Positions 34,981 to 45,110 of a stretch of 64,000 nt of DNA are shown here, piece by piece. The DNA is from Piliocolobus tephrosceles. Taxonomy: Eukaryota > Chordata > Mammalia > Primates > Cercopithecidae. The stretch is from contig NC_045443.1 of the NCBI RefSeq assembly GCF_002776525.5, positions 52,007,216-52,071,215 on the forward strand, in the 5' to 3' direction. The notes beneath the pieces are model-generated. The model was not told the DNA's origin. It saw only the letters and a list, made by a program, of their open reading frames with translations, and searched no databases. Every line of letters begins with the position of its first letter. Position 1 is the stretch's first letter. The position numbers and the translations under genes were made by a program.

Positions 34981-35857
34981 TAGATGGAAATATCACTCTT
35001 CTGATTGTTTCACTTCATGGGAGAGTATTTTGTGGTTTGTTCTTGGGTTTCCAGCTTGGGGCAGCCCTTCAACATTAGTGGGAGCAAGATAGGGCAATGA
35101 TAGGAAATGGGTATAAAGGAGTGAGTGGGATGAGCCAAGACTGGGGAAAGAATGAGAAGTAGGAGAAAGACTGGAAGTTCTTTTACTTAACTACAAAGAG
35201 CCAGTGGTGGAGAGAATTTGTGTTTAGGAAAGATCTTTCCTGGTGTTAAAATAATGAATCAGGATACACAGAGCTCTGGAAAGAACTTCCCTTGACTTTC
35301 ATCATAGGAAGTGCCTGTGAGGTTTATTAGGGTGACTGAAAATGACTATGCTCATTTGTGTAGGTAACTTGTACTTTCAGCTTTAGGTGTATGCTATTTT
35401 TGCTGTGTAACTGTTTATTTCCAGATTTCTGGGACTATGAGATCTTTCAGACAATAAAACATTCCGGTACCTAAACACTATTTGAGTTTTATTTAGCTAA
35501 TTCTGTTTATAGTTTTCCTGCCTGCCTACCCTTTCACAGCCTGAGGTTCTACCTTCCAAGATATCATCCACATCCTGCTTAGTCCTTTTCCTAGACCTAT
35601 GCTTCCTCCTCAATACTTCATGAAAAGCCATCCCTTTTCATTTTAAGCTTATCATACGAATTTGTCTTGCTTCTTTCAGCCTGTCTGACTTCCTTCCTTC
35701 CTTCTTTCTTTCCCTCTAGTTAACTCTCATGTATCAAGAACTAACCCAGTGCTTGGCACTTTTCTAAGTATTGTGAAACAGTGTTGAGCAAAGAACTTCT
35801 TTTCCCCCTCTGTCTCTTAGAGCTTATTTACTGAGAGGGAGGCAGAAAACTGACAAG
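34981..35857. other. mostly unassigned; possible ancient LINE near 35,715-35,850
   Basis: No gene seen. 35,715-35,850 loosely resembles the 'catttactgagcacctac...' type of ancient L2/CR1-group LINE sequence. Pyrimidine-rich run at about 35,690-35,717. Confidence 0.35.
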
Positions 35858-36196
35858 CAAAGAGCAAAGAAAGACTGGGCACGGTGGCTCATGCCTGTAA
35901 TCCCAGCACTTTGGGAGGATGAGGTGGGTGGATCACCTGAGGTCAGGAGTTCAAGACCAGCCTGACCAACATGGTGAAACTCTGTCTCTACTAAAGATAG
36001 GAAATTAGCTAATCATGGTGTTGCACGCCTGTAATCCCAGCTACTTGGGAGGCTAAGGCAGAAGAATTGCTTGAACCTGGGAGGCAGAAGTTGCAGTGAG
36101 CCAAGATCATGCCATTGCACTCCAACATGGGCAACAAGAGCGAAACTCCATCTCAACAAAACAAAACAACAAAACAAAACACAAAGAGCAAAGAAA
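35858..36196 (+). mobile_element. AluS-type element with target duplication
   Basis: Alu body 35,873-36,181 ('gactgggcacggtggctcat' to the A-rich '(aaaac)n' tail), flanked by CAAAGAGCAAAGAAA at 35,858-35,872 and 36,182-36,196. Confidence 0.95.
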
Positions 36197-37079
36197 GAAA
36201 GAGGCAAGCAAATATCAGGCAATAATGGGTGTTATGATAAGAATAGAATCAAATTATGTAATGATAACTTTGGGAATTACTTTAGTTTGGAAGCCATCGA
36301 AGGTTGCCTGAAGAGGTATTTAATTTGAGATTGAATGGCAATAATATATGACAGAAGTTACGGGTCATGCATTGAAGAAACATGCTGTGTCTATATATCA
36401 TGCTTGGGGCACACATTCAGATTTCTAATGCTAGACAGTCACTGCACAGCGCTGTGTATGTCCCAGCTCCCTTGGCATGAGCACAGGACGAGATCTTACC
36501 CTTGGTCCTAACAGCAAATCCTATTTCACCTCCCATCATTCTAGGACTTTCCTTCACCTCAATTCTTTTTTGCAGTATCTGAACCCATTGTTAGTCTGTG
36601 TCTAGTTAATTCTTGTTTTGTTGAAACTCAGTCATGTGTCCTTGATGATCCCAGGCCAGGGCTGCCGCAGGTTCTTCCAACTTCTCTGTGGCATATGGTG
36701 ATGAGTGAGGAGTCTGGTTTTGGACCAAGTCCCTGATGCTCCCTGAAGACCTTTTTTCAGGTTGGGGCTTCTGTGCTGCTTTCTCTGAGAGCCTATCTCT
36801 CTTTGTGATATGCTCTAAATTAGAGTGTGCAGTAATGATTAGGGGCAGGTTTGTAATCCTTGAGTAAATCTGGGGATTAATAATAGATATGATTTTTTAT
36901 GGAGGAATATTAAGTCATCACAGTTATAAGATGACCCAGTTGTGTGTTTTTCAAATTGTTTAATGTAGAAATTATAATGAAAATGATAGTTCTACTTAAT
37001 TTAAAAGCTCTAATCATATATTGTGAATAAAATTAAAATAGATTGGAAAACTTTTTGATTTTTATAAAAGATAATACAT
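36197..37079. other. unassigned intergenic sequence
   Basis: No recognisable gene or repeat. AT-rich toward the right. Confidence 0.35.
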
Positions 37080-37840
37080 TAATATTTCTTATATACTCAG
37101 AATCCTTAAAGGGATAAACACAGGAAACGTAAGAGATTAAAAGATTAGAGTATGTAAATCGTGGAAGAGGAAATTCAAGTTGTCAGTAAGCCCGAACTTA
37201 TTGCACTCAGGGTAATGCAAATTAACATAACAAATATTGCTTGTGGCATAACAGTCCGGCAAAATTCAACCGAAATAACCTTTACTACTTGCAGAAATGG
37301 TCATAAAAATATGCCCTGGTATTTGTTTTTGTTATTTTAATTTCTAGAACTGTTTGAGAAAGCTGTTGGCAATACATATCAAATTAAGCGTGTACATATA
37401 TTGTGACTCAAAAACCTCTGAACATTTATCACATAGAGACTTTGTACATAAAGGTACTTTAAAAAGTGTATCAATGGCTTCATGATTTAATAATAGCAAA
37501 AGAATACAAACGACTTGAATTCCTGTAAGCAGGTAATGCTAGAGTAAATTATGATATAACCAAGCTACTGAAAGGAAAGGTACAGATATATAGGGACTGA
37601 GTTAGAGTTCTAAGAAGTATGTTGAGTGCAAAAAGGAGAAAGAATGGTTTATAATTGAAGGCCATTTTGTACAGCACTTTAAAAGAATTTGTGTACAAAC
37701 ACAAATATATGGTCACTTGCATCTACCTATATTTGCCTATTATAATAGGAATATAGGGAAATTTATTTAACATTTGCTTTTTGGTATTGATGATAGCAGT
37801 GTATAAAATATTAACCATAAAGGAATAGGAATAAATAACT
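37080..37840 (+). mobile_element. L1M 3' end
   Basis: Sense-strand L1 tail-like order: ORF2 C-terminal region ('tggcttcatgatttaataat', 'tgctagagtaaattatgata'), then 3'UTR with 'aagaatggtttataattga' and 'ttggtattgatgatagcagt'. Old and diverged. Confidence 0.5.
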
Positions 37841-38420
37841 ATGTATAAGTTAATATATGCATAAAATTTTCATAAATATATAATCACCAAGTAAAAATGG
37901 CAGTTATCTCATTGTTTTGGTCCATCTAGAGACTTTTACTTTCTTACGTATACTTACATATACTTACTATTTTAATTTTTATAAAAAATGCAAAAATAAC
38001 CTTGTAATGGTAAAGAGCAGTAGGAAAAAGTTTTGGAGATATGTCATCTACTGAATTTCACTTTTAAAATTACATATCTACTAGTATATAGTGTATACAT
38101 ATATAGAGAGAAAAGGTTTGGTTATACATACAATATATGATTTTATATAGAATATTGCATAATATTTGACAGATGTTACAAAATGGAATGATTTGTAGAT
38201 ATTAGAAATATCTCAGTTTAATTTTAATATAACATGCCCTATATATAATGCTGTTCATTTTAATGAACAAATTTGGTGTTAGATCTGAGTATATTTTATA
38301 TACTCACATATGATAGTTTATGCTTGAATTTTAGATCCCTCTTAAAGTGATAATATTAAAAACCTACAATTTGAAGCATTATAATATTATCAAAATCCAA
38401 TAACTTCAGAAAAATAAAGC
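37841..38420. other. AT-rich unassigned sequence
   Basis: Very low GC with TA-rich stretches (for example 38,085-38,105). Nothing gene-like. Confidence 0.35.
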
Positions 38421-38800
38421 CTCAAAACTGTTGTAGGCCCCACGGGGCTCCCCTACACCCTGAGCCTTCATGTCCTCTGCACACTCAGGCCACTGGTTGC
38501 AGGTTGTCTGCTTCCCCAGCAACTGCAGAGCAGTTTCAACTTGGGCAAACCAGCACATTTCTCTGCCACCCGGAGGGCTGCTTCTCCAGTGAGTTCTGAA
38601 TGTCAGCTTCAGGGAGGAGGGCTCTTTCCATGGTTGTCCTTCCTTGGATATTCTCCCTCGACCCTAGGGTTTCATAGAACTTCCTTATAACTACTCATTT
38701 ATCAAACTTTAGAAATTCTTTGTATCACACTTTCCTGTTTAATCCACTGTGTGATTTTGATCTCTTGAGGGGACCCTAACTAATATATATGTTTAATCTT
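38421..38800 (+). other. probable old LTR or DNA-element fragment
   Basis: An abrupt GC-rich block ('ggccccacggggctcccctac') ends in 'ttgaggggaccctaactaat', an ending style common to MaLR LTRs. The family is not assigned. Confidence 0.35.
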
Positions 38801-39619
38801 TTTTCTTTAGCAAGCCAGTCATTGCCTTAAGTCTGTCTGGTGGGTCTCTGCCTCTGTGGAGGGACACAGTGGGCTCTCGATAAGTAACCATCTCCTAGAA
38901 GACCCTTCAATTTGTGTCAGTTTTGTTGGGAGGCCTTACAAGGGTGACTGTAGGGCTTATTTCCTATGGGGTATAATCAGATAGTACCTGATTTTTAAGT
39001 CTTCCTTTTTTCTTTGTCTCTTTTAAATACTTCTCTCTTTCACTTTTCCTTCAGAATATGTGTTTTTTTCTTAGCTTTTTTTATGCTAACCTCTCACCAT
39101 ATTATTGACAACTCTGTGCCTCATGGGAGATATGAGTTTACCCAAGACAAGGACATTGACTTGCCTTTCCGAGGTTGAAGACCACTCTCTCAGGAATTTC
39201 CTCTGCCTTTCTTCATTCACCTGATGGGGATCTCTTAGCATGTTTTGGGAAGTAGACTGGTTGCTCTTATCAGACAGACTTTCCAATAAAAGGAGAAATA
39301 GATGTTCAATGCTGTTCCAGGTTACAGAGATCTTTCCAATGAGTGTATGACCCCAAAAGGCATACTTTTTATGAACAAGAAGAACTTTAAAGCAAGGGAA
39401 ATCTTTAAAATGTAAGAATTCCCTGTGATTCTGGGTATTCCAAGTGTTCATCACCCCTCTTTGAGGCCTCGGTTGGGTCCAGCACTTGGTTGTGCTGTAA
39501 ATGTGGATTGTTTTCCTCCCTTGCTGTCTTCACTTAGCAGCTTGGCTCCATTATGACAAAGGACAAGTAGATTGATGTAACTTGGTGCAGTGCTGGGCCC
39601 TACTCAACAACTGCAGAGA
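38801..39619. other. unassigned intergenic sequence
   Basis: The open stretch of about 120 codons on the - strand (39,086-39,454) has no recognisable domain, and I do not regard it as a gene. No repeat recognised. Confidence 0.35.
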
Positions 39620-40045
39620 GGTCTGGATGATCATATTCGCCATGCACTCACCATTCCTTTCCTTCAGACTGACCATTTCCTTTCCGTTGCATTGTCCAAA
39701 CATACCATGTTGTTGATTCCTCAGCTCCTTAAGACTCTGTTCAAATATCACCTATTCAGTAATGCCTTTTTTAGTCACCTTATATAAAATTGCTTCCCAT
39801 TTTCCATCTCTAAACTGACTCTCCTTTCTTCTTCCTGCTTTCTTTTTTTTTATTAGGCCTTATCACCTCACACATTATATATGGTGTTTTCTCTTTCTTT
39901 ACTTTTTTTGTGTATGAATCCCTGCAAAACCATGTATGAAATAAAATTCTTGTGTGCTTTGTTCACTGTTATTTTTCTAACATCTAGCATTGTGTCTGGC
40001 ACACAATAATGCTCAATGAATGTTTTTTGAATGAAAAAATTGATT
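39620..40045 (+). mobile_element. L2 LINE, 3' end
   Basis: Matches the conserved L2 tail: 'ctcagctccttaagactctg', 'ttcaaatatcacctattcag', 'ccttatcacctcacacatta', 'gcattgtgtctggcacacaa', then 'tgctcaatgaatgttttttg'. An ancient mammalian repeat about 0.7 kb upstream of MUCL1. Confidence 0.8.
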
Positions 40046-40640
40046 AAATGGATGCATGAATTAACAAATGTTAGTTTATTCTGTATACTTACTCCTTGAT
40101 TTTGAATTTTTACACAATGGTTGCTAAATCCAGTAAGGTCATATTTGGTTCTTTAGATCATTCAGTGTTGGACTCACTCTGCACCAGCGTCAGATGACCT
40201 AATTACATGTTCAGGAGGGAGGCCATGACTTGAAGAATGCACAGGCTGAGTTATACAGGATGGTCTTTGGATCAGGCTGCTCTACCCTGATCATTCCCCT
40301 TGGGGGAGACAGAGGGCTAAGCACTCTGTAAGTGTATGACTCCTAGAATCTATGAAAAGAGCACCCCAGATTTCAGGAAGGCTGGTTATGAGGCATCTCC
40401 AACCTGTCAGAGGAGCTGGTAATTATGGAGACACTATACCCTACATGTAAAAGGAAGCCTGGAAGAGAAGTTGCCTGGAGCATATTTAATATAAGAGACT
40501 CGATTCGAAACCTGTTTAGTCAGAACCAATGATTTGAATTTATAACCTTTCCAAAGGGCCCCTGGCTGTGCTGTTGATTCTCCAGTGGTTTGTGTCCCAG
40601 TGTTTCCTGGCATTACCTAACCTGGACTCTGGTTGACAGC
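40046..40640. other. MUCL1 5' flank
   Basis: Not obviously repetitive. Likely to hold MUCL1 regulatory sequence by position; no specific site can be defended. Confidence 0.4.
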
Positions 40641-40645
40641 TCCTG

Positions 40646-40690
40646 ATTGGTGCCTTCTGCATATATATTGTCAGGATGTGGAATCCTGAA
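40646..40690 (+). promoter_or_regulatory. putative MUCL1 core promoter
   Basis: An inverted CCAAT box (ATTGG, 40,646-40,650) precedes a TATA-like element (catatatat, about 40,660-40,668), about 95 bp before the start codon. Initiation would be expected near 40,690-40,700, giving a 5'UTR of about 65-75 nt. The CCAAT-TATA spacing is shorter than usual. Confidence 0.5.
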
Positions 40691-40761
40691 GTCAGCGCCT
40701 TGCCTTCTCTTAGGCTTTGAAGCATTTTTTGTCTGTGCTCCCTGATCTTCAGGTCACCACT

Positions 40762-43700
40762 ATGAAGTTCTTAGCAGTCCTGGTACTCTTGGGAGTTTCC
40801 ACGCTTCTGGTCTCTGCCCGTAAGTAAAGATACTTATCTGAACATAAGTTTTGTGGGAATACACATAAAATATCTCCTCTAAAGATGTGGGCTTGTGGTT
40901 GCTTAGAATGTGCTTTTTTACCTCTCCTCTCCTAACTTGTTCTATTACCATTTTGACCGACCGTTCAAGATGGAGAGGACTATCCTTAGGCTCTTCTTAA
41001 TTGAGTCCGATCTTAATTCAATAATACCTTGGAACCCAAGTTTATTGTTACTGTTAGTAAAATATGTTTAATAAATCAGAGATTTATTTCAGGAAAGGAA
41101 AAATGACCACATATTAGGTTTTTATTTGTTTTCTTATCTTATCTGTGCACTGGTTCTGCCTCAACTGGTACACCAAGGACTGAAGGTCTTCCATTGTAAA
41201 GTCTGAAATATTGTCCATATTCTCTCTTACCTCCATCCTCCAAACTGGTATTCAGCTAACATCTTATTTTTCCTTCTTCTCTTTCAGAGAGTCCAACAAC
41301 ATCTGCTCCAGCTGACACACATCCAGCTAGTAAGTCTGCACCTGAATGTCATCTCTTTCCTGCAATGGCCATTTTTCACTTCCAGCCTCATGTCAAACAG
41401 CCAGTTTCCATGTGGACAGTCTTGGTTGTAAGGAATCCTAAGCAAAAGCCTGTGAAAGCTATATTCCTGATTTTAAAATTCACCACAAACATAGTGAATC
41501 TGCTTACTTCTTATACATTCTTAGAACATATGAAATCTAGGCCATAGACTTATACAAATGTGGACTTATTATTCATTGTTTTTCAGCAGAAGGCACAAGA
41601 GCATGAGGTCTGATGTTGTAGCCTGAGAATTTTTGAGAGATGCCTTTAATAAATGGAAGGACTGAATATATAGCCAGTGTCAAAAAGAGGCCAGTGGGTC
41701 TCAGAATGAAGGAAGATACTGTAATTTTGAAGTCATATAAAAATAAGTCCATTTGGATCACAAGCGAGGGTGGTGTGTGGGATGTGGAGTGCAGGGGTCA
41801 GGTAGAAAAAGAGGTCTAAGCGTTACTCTTTGAAATGGTGTATATTCCTTATTCCCAGGCTGATGTTTGTTTCCCTTCTCTAACCTGAAAATGAAAGCGG
41901 TGGACCAAAGTCTTTAGTCATTCTTGGCTTCTCCCAAAGTGTTCTTCACATTCTGTACTGTGTGTGTGTTGTGCCCATGCATAAGTTAAGGGGGTCTGTC
42001 TTTATCCTTCACATCTTGGTCACAAGGGCATTAGCTTTAGCCAGACCTCACATATATTTTTCCTGCCATGTGAGGCCCCATTTAAAAAATATTCTCTCTT
42101 AAATAAGGCCTGAGACAGCATGGATAGAGTGTGGGTTTGGAGATGGAGCTACTTATTTGCTGAGGTGAGTTTAACTCACAAATGTGAGGTCTGACTCTTG
42201 ATTCTTATCAATAGCTCTGGTGTAAGGTCTAGAGAGAGAGATAATTTTCATAACTCTTACCCAGTCCCTTTTTACACATAGTAATTGATGGGGCATTTTT
42301 ATTACTATCAGAAGTGCACTAATTTCTCCTGTTATATCTAATGTGGCTCTCACAATTACCTCTCTAATAAACAGAGTCCAAGTTGTAACAAAGGGTGAGA
42401 TAAATATGGCTCTTTTCATTCTAGAACCTGATAGAAGATATCTTACTGCACTCTAAGACAGGAGATAAAACTCCAAGATGAGATACATCTTCTTAGTCTG
42501 CCTCCTCCTTCCCTCTAGAGTTCATCCCTTTACTCACACTCATTCATGCTGCATTGGAATGTATGCTGTCTTAGGTTATTCTGTGGGAAGGCATCAGAAT
42601 GTCAGGCTACTAGAGGTTTCCTTATTGCTTCTGAGCAGTAGTCCCTGTGAATAGGAACACTCATGGTCTTGCTCTTTTGTGCTCATACCTGGGACAAAGT
42701 ACTTGCTTGTCTCTTTAATTGGTGTCACTGCCCTTGGAGGGAAATCCCAAATTCTTTCTGTTCCAGCAAAGACAGGACAGGGAAAGGTGAAGCATAAGGA
42801 AAGAGGGCAGGTAGGCTAAAGATAAGACAGAACTGATGACAGATTTGCACAGATGAATTCAGGAGGAGGAATGTATGTCCACCCCTGTGTGGGATAAATT
42901 TTGTTCCAGAAGGAGTCAGTCTCACCTAGAGCTTTTCCTTCTAATTTCAGCTGGCCCTGATGGTGATGAAGCCCCTGAAGCTGCAACCACTGCTGCTGCA
43001 ACCACTACAACCACCGCTGCTGCAACCACTACGACCACCGCTGCTCCTACCACTGCAACCACCGCTGCTTCTACCACTGCTCGTAAAGGCATTCTAGGTA
43101 GCAAGACTCCTCCATCTGTGTGCTTCCTTTATGTGGCTCCTTGATTCCTTGGGCTCTCTATTCTCACAGAGACCCTATTTTTGAGGTCAGGGAGACCTCT
43201 TCTTTACATTGTTCTCTAATTCCTTGTAGTTTTCTAAGTCAAGTCAACAGACAAATACCAGAGGAGTCAAGAGGTTACCTGACTTCTAGGTTACCAATAT
43301 TACCTGAACAGATCTTGAAATATTGGCATTTATTAAGGAAAACCCTTCCTTAGTAGAAACATCATTGGAAAGACCAAAATAAGTTTCTCCATGAAGCTAG
43401 GTAACTGCTTATTTACCTATTTTTTAAATCAGGTAGGGTGTGTGTGTGTGTGTGTGTGTGTTTAAATCAGGCAATTTAAAAAATCAGGTAATCTAGTAAA
43501 ATCTTTGTTTCCTTTAGAGAATTTTCCCAAAATAGAAAATAACAAGGAGTGATTTTACAATCTTTCTTGAGGCAGATTATTTTGAGTGCTATTCAGGGTA
43601 TTTCTAGGGTTTTGGACATTCATTGAGGATCAGTGTACATTCCTCCTATTCTGGGTTCACTTTTTCTTGAACTTTAACTTTCACGTAGTATTGATTACAA

Positions 43701-44427
43701 CATTTGTTCAATCTGAACATATGCCAGGAACTGTGTCATAAAATTTACATATATATTATAATTTAAATATCACAGTCATTCTATGAAATAAACATTTTAA
43801 AGATGAGGAAATGGAAGCCTTGCAATGAGAAACTTTCCTTTGATTACACAGGCAGAAAGAAAAAGGAAATTGCATTCAAACAAATGGAGAGTTACAATAA
43901 GAAACTTTCCTTTGAGGACACGGGCAGAAAGAAAAAGGGTTCAAATTGCATGCATACAAACAAAGTCCCTAAGAAATCTTTAAATATTGCTTTATACTTT
44001 TTCATGTCTGGGTTAGTGCTTGGAACTCTGTCAATAATCTGTAGAGTAGATTATGAGTGAGAAAATGGCTTTTCTTTCTTATCAGAAGAAGGCTGGATCT
44101 CTGTGCCATATTATAGGAAAACTCATATGTATTGACTTTCTTCTAGTTCTTTCTAAAGTTCCAACCTACCTGGGCTTTTGTCTAGGGCTATATTCCCAAA
44201 ATCTTTAAGGACAGGAATTGGTTGTTTATCTTCCCATAATTACAATCCCATGTTTCTTTCGAATCCCCTGAGTTTAGTTGACATTTGACACTTGTTAGTT
44301 CCCTCAGATTCTGAAGAATAAATCCACATTCTTCATCCTTTGTGGAAGCCTCTTGACAATATTTTTTTCTCTTACAGATTTACCCAAATGGCTTCAGGAT
44401 CTCCTGAAAGGCAAAGTTTTTCCCTGA
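40762..44427 (+). CDS. MUCL1: small breast epithelial mucin (mucin-like 1), four exons
   Basis: A small secreted, O-glycosylated threonine-rich protein; human MUCL1 is expressed mainly in mammary and salivary gland. Coding exons: 40,762-40,819, 41,288-41,329, 42,951-43,097 and 44,378-44,427. Every intron is GT-AG and phase 1. Donors are GTAAGT, GTAAGT and a weaker GTAGCA. The joined frame is open for 98 codons. Residues 1-19 are a signal peptide (MKFLAVLVLLGVSTLLVSA). A short Pro/Thr/Ala linker follows, then an acidic stretch (GPDGDEAPEAA), four Thr/Ala octamers (46-77), and a C-terminal segment with LPKW ending in VFP. Human MUCL1, as I recall, has 90 residues and three octamers; one extra 8-residue unit accounts exactly for 98. 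No cysteine is encoded, whereas human ends with VCP. Identity is secure from the signal peptide, repeats and exon phases. Confidence 0.95.
42986..43081 (+). repeat. MUCL1: 24-bp coding tandem repeat in MUCL1 exon 3 (four units)
   Basis: Units 42,986-43,009, 43,010-43,033, 43,034-43,057 and 43,058-43,081 encode TTAAATTT, TTAAATTT, TTAAPTTA and TTAASTTA. These are the TTAAXTTA octamers that carry the O-glycans of this mucin. Units 1 and 2 differ at only two silent positions (ACT/ACC and ACA/ACG), pointing to duplication of that unit. Confidence 0.93.
43439..43460 (+). repeat. (TG)n microsatellite in MUCL1 intron 3
   Basis: Eleven TG units, flanked on both sides by 'tttaaatcagg'. Confidence 0.95.
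43690..43963 (-). mobile_element. MIR with 73-bp internal tandem duplication (MUCL1 intron 3)
   Basis: Antisense MIR core ('attttaaagatgaggaaatgg') within 43,690-43,880. From 43,811 a 73-bp unit repeats at 43,884-43,963, sharing 'gaaactttcctttga' and 'ggcagaaagaaaaagg'. Confidence 0.7.
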
Positions 44428-44546
44428 GATGCAATCAGCTTGAATCTTCTGCAATTGGTCACAACTATTCACGCTTCCTGTGATTTCATCCAACTACTTA
44501 CCTTGCCTACTATATCTCTTTATCTTAATCAGTTTATTTTCTTTCA

Positions 44547-44552
44547 AATAAA
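44547..44552 (+). terminator. MUCL1: MUCL1 polyadenylation signal
   Basis: AATAAA 120 nt after the stop codon, inside 'ctttcaaataaaaaataact'. Cleavage is expected near 44,565-44,575. Confidence 0.8.
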
Positions 44553-44579
44553 AAATAACTATGAACAACATAAAAGTGG

Positions 44580-45110
44580 GTATTTCTTAGGGACTATGGG
44601 GTGGTTGTCCAATGTTTAGACAATCCAAGTGACAGACACTTCAGATTTTACCTAATACTTCCTTGTGCTCCTGCTAATAACTAGATTTCCTACTTCTTTC
44701 TTTTTTAAATAAGACACTAGTTTTGTGCTTAATACTAAAGACTAGAGATTTCTCTAACATGGATAGACTAATCAATACTTACTAGATACAAATGTTCAGA
44801 TTGGTTCCACCAAACTCTCCTATCAACTGACAGAATTTTTTTCTTATCTGTTAATGACTTAGCACGTGTGGTAAGAAAGAGGAAAGGAACTCCTGACACC
44901 TGAGTACTGGTTTGACACAGCCAAGTTTCAGAGTTGTTAGAGGGTGACTGGATGCTCACAGTTAGGCAATGGTGTTTTCCTGTTGGACACAATCTCACAA
45001 AACACCAGCATCAGACAAGGCCTTTCAGTGACTGATGAATTGAGAGTAAAAAGAAAAACCAATGCATATTTTTTTTTTTAAGCACAGACAAAACCAGAGT
45101 TAGTATGTAA
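44580..45110. other. MUCL1 3' flank, unassigned
   Basis: No recognisable repeat or gene. Poly(T) run at about 45,071-45,081. Confidence 0.4.

Noticed and set aside
36013..36222. Alu-derived open frames (also at 47,796, 51,690, 57,904 and 58,293)
   Set aside because: Typical chance frames from antisense Alu sequence.
42922..43104. 60-codon Val/Ala-rich open frame on the - strand over MUCL1 exon 3
   Set aside because: It is the antisense reading of the GC-rich 24-bp mucin repeat and has no gene context.
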